Positions 15,455-23,263 of a stretch of DNA of 34,628 bases are shown piece after piece. Origin of the DNA: Haloarculaceae archaeon H-GB1-1. GTDB lineage: Archaea; Halobacteriota; Halobacteria; Halobacteriales; Haloarculaceae. Within the stretch, counting starts at the first letter, position 1; every line of letters starts with the position of its first letter. The notes below the pieces were generated by a model. The model made no database searches and had not been told where the DNA came from. It was given only the letters and a program-made list of their open reading frames with translations. Both the position numbers and the translations under genes were made by a program. The stretch covers positions 1 through 34,628 of the forward strand of contig JARUKX010000039.1 of assembly GCA_029688825.1 (NCBI GenBank), given 5' to 3'.

Positions 15455-16788
15455 CGCGCGAGGTCGACCCCGAACTCCGGGACCAGTGCAGCGACTTCAT
15501 CACCGACCAGCACCTCGTACCCGTCTTCCAGGGCGCTCTCGACGTGCGCCCCGAGCGCGACGTCGAAGAGAGCGTCGCTCTCCAGTAGTCCGGATACGGT
15601 CCGAAACTCCCGTTCCCGTTCGACGACGTAGCGGTCGCCGTCGATGAACGGGCCGTACGCGTCGGGGTCGGACTCGTAGGCCTCGAAGAAGCCGGTCGCG
15701 TGCTGGCGGACGTGCACTGGCGGCCCCTCGTGGCGCTCGACGGCCGGCCGCTCGACGACCTCGCATTCCAGCAGGAGCGCGACCGTCTCGTCGGCGAACG
15801 CCGCCGCGCGGAGGACGTCGAAGCCGCGGCGGTCGAGTTCTCCTTTCAGCCCCGTTTTCGACTTCTCCAGTTGCGGATAGAGCTGGTCGTCGACGAGGTC
15901 GGGCGCGTCGAAGCGGACCGCGATGGGCGTCGTCCCGCGGTCGTCGATGACCTCCCGCGCTTCCGCGTCGGTGAGCGGCTCCGGCTCCTCGGCGACGAAC
16001 AGCTCCTCGCGGGGGTCGGCCAGCAGTTCGCGGGCGTAGTGCTGGACGCGTGCGACGTTGGCCGCCGAGAGCGCGGCGGCGACGTTGCGCTCGGGGTCGG
16101 TCGGGTCGATGACGACCAGCGGGTCGTCGAACGTTTTGTCGCCGTGGTCTTCGGGGTCGAATTCGACCGGCGGCGTCCAGTCGCTCGCCGCCTCGATGAA
16201 GGCCCGAACGTCCCCGTACTCCAGCACGAGCAGTTCGACGAGGTAGCCCGAGAAGCCGCGCGTCCGGAGATCGCTCCCGTACGCGCCGATGCCTTTGAGG
16301 AACTGTTTGGCGACGCGCACCGCCGCGGCGAGGTCGTCGGTCAGTCGCGACTCCAGATAGCGCGTGTGGAACGGCGTCCGGTCGACCGCCGATTTGATGT
16401 CGCTCGCGGTGTCGACCGCGTAGCACGGAACGAGGTCCACGGAGAACCCCTCGATTTCGCCCACGACGTACGGATGCTCGGCGAACTCCTCGTGACCGTC
16501 GGGCAGGACGCTGTGGCCCACGTCCAGCCCGTACGACTCCAGCTGGTCGCGGTCCAACGACGGCGGGAAACAGACGAAGACGTCGATGTCTCGGTCGCCG
16601 GCGATCCACGTCCCGCGGGCCGTCGACCCGACCTGCACGACCTCGGCGTCGACCGGAATCTCCTCCAGGGCCGCCCGTGCACGGTCCATCACCTGGTCGG
16701 CGACCGTGGCCAGTCGCTCGCGTTCGTCGGCGTCGGGCGTCACCCGCTCTCCGACCCGCTCGACGACGGCGTCGAACTCGTCGCTCAT
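15433..16788 (-). CDS. cca: CCA tRNA nucleotidyltransferase, archaeal class I
   Basis: The 451-aa enzyme adds CCA to tRNA 3' ends using CTP and ATP. The nucleotidyltransferase motif is clear: GSTARGTW at 54-61, followed by GDRDIDVFVCFP with the metal-binding aspartates 67 and 69. The archaeal class I central domain (AKQFLKGIGAYGSDLRTRGFSG written here in part as FLKGIGAYGSDLRTRGFSG) and the C-terminal tail domain are present. Length fits the family. The enzyme is essential here, since the three tRNA genes in the window do not encode CCA. Confidence 0.93.
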   Translation of the reverse strand: MSDEFDAVVERVGERVTPDADERERLATVADQVMDRARAALEEIPVDAEVVQVGSTARGTWIAGDRDIDVFVCFPPSLDRDQLESYGLDVGHSVLPDGHEEFAEHPYVVGEIEGFSVDLVPCYAVDTASDIKSAVDRTPFHTRYLESRLTDDLAAAVRVAKQFLKGIGAYGSDLRTRGFSGYLVELLVLEYGDVRAFIEAASDWTPPVEFDPEDHGDKTFDDPLVVIDPTDPERNVAAALSAANVARVQHYARELLADPREELFVAEEPEPLTDAEAREVIDDRGTTPIAVRFDAPDLVDDQLYPQLEKSKTGLKGELDRRGFDVLRAAAFADETVALLLECEVVERPAVERHEGPPVHVRQHATGFFEAYESDPDAYGPFIDGDRYVVEREREFRTVSGLLESDALFDVALGAHVESALEDGYEVLVGDEVAALVPEFGVDLARYCSPKP

Positions 16789-16889
16789 ACGTCGCGATTT
16801 CGCATAAGTACGTGAAAGCGTGTCGATGCGAGGCCGAAAGCGAAAACCCTTTCTTCAGTACCCGATTACCGATGAATGCGTAGCACGGA

Positions 16890-16962
16890 GCCGCCGTAGC
16901 TCAGTTGGTAGAGCACCACGCTGTTAACGTGGTTGTCCCAGGTTCGAGCCCTGGCGGTGGCG
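16890..16962 (+). tRNA. tRNA-Asn (GTT anticodon)
   Basis: A 73-nt gene with a 7-bp acceptor stem (GCCGCCG with CGGTGGC), a D-arm TAGCTCAGTTGGTAGAGC, an anticodon loop CTGTTAACG centred on GTT, and a T-arm GGTTCGAGCCC. No CCA is encoded. A TTTTT run follows within 10 nt and may end transcription. Confidence 0.95.
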
Positions 16963-16971
16963 TGTTTTTCG
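16942..16971 (+). repeat. Direct repeat, copy 1: 3' end of tRNA-Asn
   Basis: These 30 bp comprise the last 21 nt of tRNA-Asn plus 9 nt of the T-rich sequence behind it. They recur without mismatch at 17114-17143. A tRNA 3' end repeated in this way is the usual mark of a site-specific integration (attL/attR). Confidence 0.92.
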
Positions 16972-17113
16972 ATGGACAACGACGTGAGCGACAGCGAACG
17001 TCCAGTTCACCTGAAACCGGACTCAGAAGGCGTCGAGCCGACGAGTCGCAGCCCGCACAGCCCGAACGGGGAACGAAGTGACCCGTGAGTGGCGAGCAGG
17101 ACCGCCTCGGCTC
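16972..17113. other. Short interval between the tRNA-Asn repeats
   Basis: Only 142 bp separate the two 30-bp repeats. They contain a 38-codon frame (16972-17088) with no recognisable features. I read the interval as the remains of a deleted integrative element. Confidence 0.4.
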
Positions 17114-17143
17114 GTTCGAGCCCTGGCGGTGGCGTGTTTTTCG
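17114..17143 (+). repeat. Direct repeat, copy 2: tRNA-Asn 3' end
   Basis: An exact 30-of-30 copy of 16942-16971. It is not preceded by any tRNA body, so it is not a second tRNA gene. Confidence 0.92.
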
Positions 17144-17183
17144 GACCACAACACGACGAGCGACGGCTCGGCCGCTCGTTGGT

Positions 17184-17648
17184 TCACGCCCGTGGTCGGT
17201 CTGTTTCGAGAGCGAGCAGCGTGACGTGCGCAGCAGCGACGCCGGTCTGGCGGTCGTGGGTCAGGCTCACGGCGGTATCGACCGCGTCGGGACTCGTGGT
17301 TGGTGCGACGGTCGCAAGCGCCGACCACCCGTCCTCGCTGACCTCCAGCGTGGGACCGTGCGCGTGGCGGACGACGCCGACCGCGTGCAGGGGAACCGAC
17401 GGCGAGGGTTCGGGCAGCGTCTTGCGGAAGGCTTCCTTCGCTGCGAAGCGGGCCGCGAAGTGTTCGTCGGGCCTCGCACGGCGGGTGCAGTAGTCCCGCT
17501 CGGCGTCGGTGAAGACCCGCTCGTCGAACGGCTCGCCGTATTGGTCTCTGAGGCTGGCGATGCGGTCGATGGCGACCACGTCGATACCGGTGGCCACGAC
17601 CGGGACGAGACGGTCTCCCGTCGGCTCGGGCCGATACAGCTTCGACAT
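17184..17648 (-). CDS. Holo-[acyl-carrier-protein] synthase (AcpS-like)
   Basis: The 154-aa protein carries the phosphopantetheinyl transferase marks: TGIDVVAIDRI with Asp23, a VFTDAERDYC segment and HFAARFAAKEAFRKTL with Glu72. It should transfer phosphopantetheine from CoA to the Ser of an acyl carrier protein. Start ATG at 17648 shares one base with the stop of the upstream ketoacyl synthase gene (TGATG), so the two are cotranscribed. It is slightly longer than bacterial AcpS (about 125 aa) owing to a C-terminal HAHGPTLEVS...SLTHDRQTG part that still follows the family. The evident substrate is the ACP two genes upstream. Confidence 0.88.
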   Translation of the reverse strand: MSKLYRPEPTGDRLVPVVATGIDVVAIDRIASLRDQYGEPFDERVFTDAERDYCTRRARPDEHFAARFAAKEAFRKTLPEPSPSVPLHAVGVVRHAHGPTLEVSEDGWSALATVAPTTSPDAVDTAVSLTHDRQTGVAAAHVTLLALETDRPRA

Positions 17649-18856
17649 CAGACGCGCTCGAACACGACAGCGGCGTTCGTCCCGCCGAAGCCGGAGGCGA
17701 CGTTCACCGCGAGTTCGGGGTCGGCAGCGGTGGGTTCGGCGACGACCGGCACGTCGCAGTCGGGATCCGGCGTCTCGTAGTTGTGCGTCGGCGGGAGAGT
17801 TCCGGTCTCCAGGGCCAGCGTCGTGAACACGCTGTCGATGGCGCCACTGGCAGCCATCGTGTGGCCGATTGCGCTCTTCGTGCTCGTGACCGGCGGGCAC
17901 TCCGGGAAGGTCTCGGTCAGCGCGAGGGCTTCGTGCTCGTCGCCGGCCGGCGAACTCGTGGCGTGAGCGTTGACGTGGTCGACGTCGCCGGCAGCGACGT
18001 CGGCGTTGGACAGGGCGGCGGCGAGACAGCGGCGCATCCCGGCCGCATCCTCGGGCGGGCGAGCCTGGTGGAAAGCGTTCGCCGTTCGTCCGTGCCCGCG
18101 TATCCGAGCCAGCGGCGTCGCGCCCCGCTCGGCAGCGTGGGACTCGGCTTCGAGGACCACTGCGCCAGCGCCTTCGCCGACGACGAATCCGTCGCGGTCG
18201 GCGTCGAACGGCCGACTCGCGCCTTCGGGGTCGTCGTTGCGCGTGCTCAGCGTCTGCAACGCGTCGAAGCCTTCGACGCCGAGCCGTGAGAGAATCGCCT
18301 CGGTCCCGCCGGCGACGACCACGTCGGCCGCGCCGCGACGGATGTCGGTGACGCCGTCGGCAATCGCGTGCAGGCCCGCTGCGCACGCCATCGACGACGA
18401 GCGAAGCGGCCCGCGGGCGTCCAGACTGATGCTCACCTGTCCGGCAGCGAGGTTCGGCATGAACTGCAGCGTCGTCCGCGGCCGGACGCGCCCCTCGGTC
18501 GCGGCTTCGAGTTCGGGAATCCCGCCCATCGAGCAGGCGACGCTCGTCCCGACGCGGTCGCCGTCCCAGTCCGGTTCGGTGGGGTCGTACCCCGCGTCGG
18601 AGACGGCTTCGGCCGCCGCAGCGACGGCGAGGCGGCTGTATCGGCCGCCCTGCACTTCGTCCAAACGTTCGGTTCCGGTTTCGGGGAGTGTCGCTTCGCC
18701 GGCGATACGGGAGCGACAGCCGGCGTCCTCGGCGTCGAAGCTCGTGATCGGCTCGACGCCGTTGTCGCCCGCCAGCAGCGACTCCCAGGAGTCGGTTGCC
18801 GTCGACCCCGCGGCGGTCACCGCTCCGAGGCCGGTCACGCAGACGTCGCGAGTCAT
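17648..18856 (-). CDS. Beta-ketoacyl-[acyl-carrier-protein] synthase (FabF/KAS II type)
   Basis: The 402-aa protein shows the complete KAS II active site: Cys158 in SMACAAG, His298 in VNAHATSS, Lys327 and His332 in STKSAIGHTM, plus the end signature ASGFGGTNAA. It should condense an acyl thioester with an ACP-bound extender unit. It starts at 18856 overlapping the ACP stop by ATGA, and is followed by AcpS. Archaeal lipids do not need fatty-acid synthase, so its product is an open question: fatty acids for proteins or a small polyketide-like product. No ketoreductase, dehydratase or enoyl reductase is visible nearby. Confidence 0.9.
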   Translation of the reverse strand: MTRDVCVTGLGAVTAAGSTATDSWESLLAGDNGVEPITSFDAEDAGCRSRIAGEATLPETGTERLDEVQGGRYSRLAVAAAAEAVSDAGYDPTEPDWDGDRVGTSVACSMGGIPELEAATEGRVRPRTTLQFMPNLAAGQVSISLDARGPLRSSSMACAAGLHAIADGVTDIRRGAADVVVAGGTEAILSRLGVEGFDALQTLSTRNDDPEGASRPFDADRDGFVVGEGAGAVVLEAESHAAERGATPLARIRGHGRTANAFHQARPPEDAAGMRRCLAAALSNADVAAGDVDHVNAHATSSPAGDEHEALALTETFPECPPVTSTKSAIGHTMAASGAIDSVFTTLALETGTLPPTHNYETPDPDCDVPVVAEPTAADPELAVNVASGFGGTNAAVVFERV

Positions 18857-19107
18857 TTGCCGTCGTACTTCGCGTCGACGAAGTCCTTCAGGTCGCCAAC
18901 GGTATCGAGCGATTCGAGGTCGTTCGCCGACGCGTGGACGTCCAGCTCCGCGTCGAGTGCTTGGGCGATGTCGAGCACGTCGATGGACTCGATAGCAAGT
19001 GGCTCCGCCTCCAGGTTACTGTCGTCGTCGAACGAACGTTTGGTGACTGCGAGACTCTCCGCGACGATCTCGTCTACCGTCTCGTCGATGGATTCTGTCT
19101 GCCTCAT
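18853..19107 (-). CDS. Acyl carrier protein
   Basis: The 84-aa, very acidic protein has the four-helix ACP pattern and the attachment motif IESIDVLDIAQAL, with Ser41 as the likely phosphopantetheine site (the usual DSL is ESI here). The first of the three-gene operon ACP, KAS, AcpS, it overlaps the KAS start by 4 bp. Start ATG at 19107 fits the helix 1 position and the upstream promoter. It should act as a soluble cytosolic carrier of the growing chain. Confidence 0.85.
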   Translation of the reverse strand: MRQTESIDETVDEIVAESLAVTKRSFDDDSNLEAEPLAIESIDVLDIAQALDAELDVHASANDLESLDTVGDLKDFVDAKYDGK

Positions 19108-19134
19108 GCGGTTAGCGGGTGGCCGCGATAGGAG

Positions 19135-19142
19135 GTAAAATC
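19135..19142 (-). promoter_or_regulatory. TATA-like box for the ACP operon
   Basis: On the minus strand GATTTTAC lies 28-35 nt upstream of the ACP ATG at 19107. The 140 bp between this operon and the ABC exporter gene hold a low-GC patch but no other supported feature. Confidence 0.4.
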
Positions 19143-19280
19143 ACCTCGGGTGTGCGAGGATAAATTCAAACCAAATAAGATCCAAATTCTAGAAGGAGGT
19201 TACTGGAACTTTTTTCGATACGTCCCGTAGTAAGGAATTCCTCCCACTGGTGTAGGCCCTGCTTTCCCAGGGGCAGACGC

Positions 19281-21203
19281 TCAGTCGTCGGCGTCCGTCT
19301 CCAGTCGCCGTCGCGCAGCGCGCTCGATGAACTCCTGGGGCAGTTCGTCTATCTCGCCCGCTTGCACGGCCCACAGATTCGCGTAGAGTCCGTCCTCGTC
19401 GAGGAGGTCCGCGTGACTTCCGCGCTCGACGACCCGTCCGTCTTCGAGGACGACGATCTGATCGGCGTCCTTGATGGTCGAGAGGCGGTGCGCGATGACG
19501 AAGGTCGTGCGGTCGTCGGTCAGGCGGTCGAGACTCCGCTGGATGAGCATCTCCGTCTCGGTGTCGACGTCGGAGGTCGCCTCGTCGAAGACCAGAATCT
19601 CGGGGTCGTTCAGAACCGCGCGAGCGATGGCGATCCGCTGGCGCTGGCCGCCGGAGAGCTTCACGCCGCGCTCGCCGACCATCGTGTCGTAGCCCTCGGG
19701 AAGGGTTCGGATGAACGCGTGGGCTTCGGCGGCGCGGGCGGCCTGTTCGACCTCCTCGTCGGTGGCGTCGAAGCTGCCGTAGGCGATGTTCTCGCGGACG
19801 GTCCCGTAGAAGAGGAACGGGTCCTGGCTGACGTACCCGATGGCCCGACGAAGACTCGGGATGGTGACGTCACGCACGTCCGTGCCGTCGATGGTGATGG
19901 CACCCTCGTCCACGTCGTACATCCGGAGGAGGAGCTTCATCACCGTCGACTTCCCCGCTCCCGTCGGTCCGACGAGCGCGAGCGTCTCGCCGCCGTCGAC
20001 CTCGAAGCTCACGTCTTCGAGGACCGGCTCGTCGCCGTAGCCGAAGGACACGTCGTCGTACGTGACGTGGCCGTCGCCCACCTCGACGGCCGCTGCGTCG
20101 GGGTCCTCGACGATTCGGCTGGGCGTCTCCATCAGCCCGAAGATGCGCTCCGCGGAGGCGTGCGCGCGCTGGTACATGTTGATCAGCTGGCCGAACTGCG
20201 CGACCGGCCAGATGAACCGCTGCGTGTAGAGGATGAACGCCACGAACTCGCCGGGACGGAGCGCCCCTTCCAGCGGGCCGACCGGATTACCGAGGACCCA
20301 CATCCCGCCGACGAAGAAGGTCAGGACGAAACCCACACCGGAGAGGATTCGGAGTGCGGGGTAAAACCGAATCCGGGTCGTGATGGCGTCCCAGTTGGCG
20401 TCGAAGTAGTCCATCGAGGCGTCGTCGACGCGGTCGGACTCGTGCGTCTCGGCGGTGGCCGTCTTGATGACCTGGATGCCGCCGAGGTTGTTCTCCAGCC
20501 GGGAATTCAGCTGGCCGACCGACGAGCGGACCTCGGCGTACTTCGGCTGCACCGTGGCCACGAACCGGCGCGTGAACAGCGCGATGAGCGGCACCGGAAC
20601 GAGCGCGATCAGCGCCAGCTGCCAGTTCATCCGCAACAGGATAATGGCGATGCCGACAACCATCACGACGAGTCGGGAGAACGAGTTCAGGCCGTCGTTG
20701 AGGAACCGCTCCAGCCGGTTGACGTCGTTCGAGAGGACCGACATCATCTCGCCCGTCTGCTTCTCCGCGTAGAACTCCATGTTCAACCGCTGCATCTTGT
20801 CGTAGGTGTCCGTCCGCAGGTCGTGCTGGATGGACTGCGCGAACGAGTTCCACCCCCAGTTTCTCGTCCAGTGAAAGGCTGCGCCGCCGAGGAAGGAGAC
20901 GCTGATCAGGCCGGCCGTCAGATACAGCTGGCCGGTCTTCGTCGCCGGAAGCCAGGCGTCGGGGACGCCCCACAGACTGAACGCGATACCGTCCTGGAAG
21001 ATAGCGTCGATGGCGAGTGCGAGCAGTAGCGGCGGGAGGAGGTCGAGAACGCGAGCGAAGACGCTGGTGAGCAGCCCGACCGTGAACTGGAGCGTGTTCT
21101 CACGCCCGTACTCGACGAACAGCCTCCGCATCGGACTCGAGACGCGCTCTCGCTCGGTCTCGAACGTCCCGTCGCCGTCCGTCCCGCCGACGTCGAAATG
21201 CAT
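19281..21203 (-). CDS. ABC-type exporter, fused permease and ATPase
   Basis: A 640-aa half-transporter of the MdlB/MsbA type. Six membrane helices lie within about residues 37-340. The ATPase follows, with Walker A GPTGAGKST at 412-420, signature LSGGQ at 516-520, Walker B ILVFDE at 536-541 and switch His572. It should work as a homodimer exporting lipids, drugs or peptides with ATP. No partner half-transporter lies nearby, so substrate is unknown. It is on the minus strand 42 bp after the DUF192 gene and may have its own promoter. The last 20 residues are a basic then acidic tail. Confidence 0.9.
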   Translation of the reverse strand: MHFDVGGTDGDGTFETERERVSSPMRRLFVEYGRENTLQFTVGLLTSVFARVLDLLPPLLLALAIDAIFQDGIAFSLWGVPDAWLPATKTGQLYLTAGLISVSFLGGAAFHWTRNWGWNSFAQSIQHDLRTDTYDKMQRLNMEFYAEKQTGEMMSVLSNDVNRLERFLNDGLNSFSRLVVMVVGIAIILLRMNWQLALIALVPVPLIALFTRRFVATVQPKYAEVRSSVGQLNSRLENNLGGIQVIKTATAETHESDRVDDASMDYFDANWDAITTRIRFYPALRILSGVGFVLTFFVGGMWVLGNPVGPLEGALRPGEFVAFILYTQRFIWPVAQFGQLINMYQRAHASAERIFGLMETPSRIVEDPDAAAVEVGDGHVTYDDVSFGYGDEPVLEDVSFEVDGGETLALVGPTGAGKSTVMKLLLRMYDVDEGAITIDGTDVRDVTIPSLRRAIGYVSQDPFLFYGTVRENIAYGSFDATDEEVEQAARAAEAHAFIRTLPEGYDTMVGERGVKLSGGQRQRIAIARAVLNDPEILVFDEATSDVDTETEMLIQRSLDRLTDDRTTFVIAHRLSTIKDADQIVVLEDGRVVERGSHADLLDEDGLYANLWAVQAGEIDELPQEFIERAARRRLETDADD

Positions 21204-21245
21204 CGTCTTCTGACAGGGGATACGGCGTCAAAAGGCCGTCGAGTA

Positions 21246-21752
21246 CTATCGTGCGGCTGGTGGCACAGCCACGGTGTCCCCGACCTCGACGCCCGTCTCG
21301 TTGGTCCAGCCCCGATTCACTTCGAGGACCCACTTCGCACGTCCGCGGTACACGTCGAGGTCCGACTCGCTCGCTTCCTCGTCCGGCGTCGGCGCGTGGT
21401 AGATCTCGGTGATGGTCCCGTTGGCGTCGACGAACACGATGTCGAGCGGGAACGACATGTTCCGCATCACGTACCCGAACTCGTCTTCCTCCTCGTGGAC
21501 GAACAGCATCCCGCGGTCCCACGCCAGCGCATCGTTCCGGCTCAGCCCGACGTACCGCTTCGTCGACGTGTTCGCGATGGTCACCTCGACGCTCCCGAGT
21601 TCCGTGCCGTTCTCGTCGCTGACGGTGACTGTCGCCTCCTCGTAGGAACCCGTCCCGAGAAACTGGACCGCGAGCCCCGACTCGGCGGCGAGAACACCGC
21701 CGGTCACCAGAACCAGTACCAGGAGGATACCTGCCGTTCGACGCTCGCTCAT
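21246..21752 (-). CDS. DUF192 protein with N-terminal membrane anchor
   Basis: The 168-aa protein has a signal or anchor helix (AGILLVLVLVTGGVLAAES, about 7-25) and then a DUF192 domain. Marks of that family are VTIANTSTKRYVGLSRNDAL, GMLFVHEEEDEFGYVMRNM and FPLDIVFVDANGTI. Most members are secreted or membrane-attached and of unknown function. ATG at 21752 is preferred to one six codons upstream because the family usually begins just before the helix. It lies between tRNA-Val (opposite strand) and the ABC exporter. Confidence 0.82.
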   Translation of the reverse strand: MSERRTAGILLVLVLVTGGVLAAESGLAVQFLGTGSYEEATVTVSDENGTELGSVEVTIANTSTKRYVGLSRNDALAWDRGMLFVHEEEDEFGYVMRNMSFPLDIVFVDANGTITEIYHAPTPDEEASESDLDVYRGRAKWVLEVNRGWTNETGVEVGDTVAVPPAAR

Positions 21753-21836
21753 CAGTCTGCCGTAGGGCACCGCGCCGGGTAAGCCTTCGGCCCAGAGAGA
21801 AAGCGTTATTCCGCAGCGTCGGCTTCTACCGAACGA

Positions 21837-21910
21837 GGGTTCGTGGTCTAGTTGGTTATGACGCGGCCTTTACAAGGCCGAGGTCGGTGGTTCGAACCCG
21901 CCCGAACCCA
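21837..21910 (+). tRNA. tRNA-Val (TAC anticodon), integration target
   Basis: A 74-nt gene with acceptor stem GGGTTCG/CGAACCC, anticodon stem CGGCC/GGCCG around loop TTTACAA (anticodon TAC), and T-arm GGTTCGAACCC. No CCA is encoded. The virus-like gene chain begins directly after its 3' end, so it is the probable attB site. Confidence 0.95.
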
Positions 21911-21913
21911 TCC

Positions 21914-21923
21914 GATATTTAAG
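21914..21923 (+). promoter_or_regulatory. Likely promoter of the provirus left-arm operon
   Basis: GATATTTAAG directly behind the tRNA is a good TATA box. With transcription starting about 25 nt later there would be a leader carrying the GGAGG at 21977-21981 before the first gene. Confidence 0.45.
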
Positions 21924-21926
21924 GGT

Positions 21927-21949
21927 AGCGGCCGTCTCTGCCGCTTTTT
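21927..21949 (+). terminator. Hairpin with T-run after tRNA-Val
   Basis: AGCGGC (21927-21932) and GCCGCT (21940-21945) pair around a 7-nt loop and are followed by TTTT. It may end tRNA-Val transcription, or be part of the integrated element's left end. Confidence 0.45.
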
Positions 21950-21988
21950 CAGCAGTTTCACCTTCGCCGTTTCTCGGAGGTGGTCGGC

Positions 21989-22096
21989 GTGACACAGCCA
22001 CTCCGAGAGACGGCTATCTGTCGGTATTGTGGTACACCTATCACCGATCAGGGTAGCCCCTGCCCGGCGCGAACAGTGGGGGTGTGTCGGCCATGA
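21989..22096 (+). CDS. 35-aa zinc-finger mini-protein
   Basis: A GTG start at 21989 lies 7 nt behind GGAGG at 21977-21981 and opens a 35-codon gene. Four cysteines (CRYCGTPI, then SPCPA and GVCRP) could hold one zinc. Its TGA overlaps the next ATG (ATGA at 22093). It is the first gene inside the element. The family is not recognised; similar tiny zinc proteins are common in haloviruses. The strong ribosome site and the overlap are the main evidence. Confidence 0.6.
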   Translation: MTQPLRETAICRYCGTPITDQGSPCPARTVGVCRP

Positions 22097-22656
22097 GCCT
22101 CGGCGCGCGCAACTGGCAGCCGAGCGGGGACCTTCCCCAGCGCATCGGCGGGCCGTCGACGCTGTCGATGCCCGACGAGTGGACGTTCTCGACGCCGTGG
22201 CGGCGGGCACAGGAGGAGACCGACCACGGCGGCCCGGTCAACGACGCCGAGCGCATGGTCCGGCTGAGCGACGGCAGCGGCGTCCACCGCGTGACGTGGG
22301 CGCTCAGAGGCCGCTCACTCGTCGCCGAGTGCGATTGCTCGGGCCACAAGTACAACGACGGCTGGTGCGCTCACGTCGCCTCTCTGTGGTGGCAGTGGGT
22401 CCGCGGGCAGGTCGTCGTCACCCACCTCGACACCGGCAGGGAGTACCCACAGCCACCAGCGTGGCTACGCCTCGACGACACACCCGACCGAATCGACTTC
22501 GACCAACTCTCTCCTGCTGAACTCGACGCCTACCTCACCTGCGACGAGGCCGGCGTCGGCGTCCGACGGTACGCCCGACAGTCCGGCCGCTCGCCGGGCA
22601 CCGTCGGCAACCTTCTCCGGAGAGCACGCGACAAGATCGAGGAGGGCCGCCAATGA
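22093..22656 (+). CDS. SWIM zinc-finger protein with C-terminal HTH
   Basis: The 187-aa protein has a SWIM zinc finger, Cys80-x-Cys82...Cys92-x-His94 (in AECDCSGHK and GWCAHVASLWW). It is joined to a C-terminal sigma-region-4-like helix-turn-helix, about 140-183 (RYARQSGRSPGTVGNLLRRA). SWIM fingers bind DNA or protein; the HTH should bind DNA. A role as an early viral regulator or replication or recombination accessory factor is plausible. Start at 22093 overlaps the preceding stop by ATGA and is preferred to a GTG three codons upstream. The stop at 22654-22656 again overlaps an ATG. Confidence 0.75.
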   Translation: MSLGARNWQPSGDLPQRIGGPSTLSMPDEWTFSTPWRRAQEETDHGGPVNDAERMVRLSDGSGVHRVTWALRGRSLVAECDCSGHKYNDGWCAHVASLWWQWVRGQVVVTHLDTGREYPQPPAWLRLDDTPDRIDFDQLSPAELDAYLTCDEAGVGVRRYARQSGRSPGTVGNLLRRARDKIEEGRQ

Positions 22657-22799
22657 CGCACGTGCCCGCCCGCCCGCCGACGCGAGACCTCAGCAGCACC
22701 CCCTGGGGGGCTGTCCTACAAGTACCAACATCTTCGGCAATCCCGCTACCGTGTGGGGGTTTTGCCCTGTCTTACGCGGAGGTGACGAGTCAGACATGA
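22653..22799 (+). CDS. 48-aa protein of unknown function, possible
   Basis: An ATG at 22653 overlapping the previous stop (ATGA) opens 48 codons that end at 22799, overlapping the next ATG (22796) in the same way. The predicted protein (MTHVPARPPTRDLSSTPWG at its start) shows no domain. The double overlap in a chain where every gene is coupled thus is the only support. It may serve mainly as a translated bridge that couples its neighbours. Confidence 0.4.
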   Translation: MTHVPARPPTRDLSSTPWGAVLQVPTSSAIPLPCGGFALSYAEVTSQT

Positions 22800-23263
22800 G
22801 TGGTGGGTCGAAACTTCACGAGGAGGACGGCAGCGACAAGATCACGTTCCGCCTGTCGAGCCTCCTGAAAGAGCAGTACAAGGAGCAGGTGGACAACATG
22901 AGCGCGGACCTCGAAGCCTACGTACGAAGTCAGGTATCGGACTCGGCTACCACCGACGGCGGCGTCGAGCCGTACGAGGACCCCGAGGACCGCGAACTCG
23001 CCATCGCCTACCGGACGCTCTGCGAGAAGCGGAGCAAGAGCAGCATCGTCCGGGGCAAGAGCGCGAAGAAGATGCTCGCCCAGGCCGTCGACAACCTCGA
23101 TCAGAGCGACGCCATGCGCGTCCTCAAGCGGCTCCAGAACCGCGGCTATGTTCACCTACAGAACGGCATCCCGCCGAGCGACTACGTTGCCGTTCACGTC
23201 CGGCCGTTCTCGACGCGGCACGTCTCTGACGAGAGTGGAGACAGCGAGGTGAGCAGTGCATGA
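22796..23263 (+). CDS. RHH plus winged-helix DNA-binding regulator
   Basis: The 155-aa protein starts at 22796, 8 nt behind GGAGGTGA. Residues 14-47 (KITFRLSSLLKEQYKEQVDN) look like a ribbon-helix-helix: a short strand and two helices. Residues about 64-135 form a likely winged helix with KSSIVRGKSAKKMLAQAV and RVLKRLQNRGYVHL. Two DNA-binding modules suggest a viral repressor or copy-control factor. The tail is Asp/Ser-rich. An in-frame GTG at 22751 would add 15 residues but lacks a ribosome site. It overlaps the methyltransferase start by ATGA. Confidence 0.72.
   Translation: MSGGSKLHEEDGSDKITFRLSSLLKEQYKEQVDNMSADLEAYVRSQVSDSATTDGGVEPYEDPEDRELAIAYRTLCEKRSKSSIVRGKSAKKMLAQAVDNLDQSDAMRVLKRLQNRGYVHLQNGIPPSDYVAVHVRPFSTRHVSDESGDSEVSSA

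Noticed and set aside
16972-17088. 38-codon frame between the tRNA-Asn repeats
   Set aside because: No start signal or recognisable features; too short to support without conservation.
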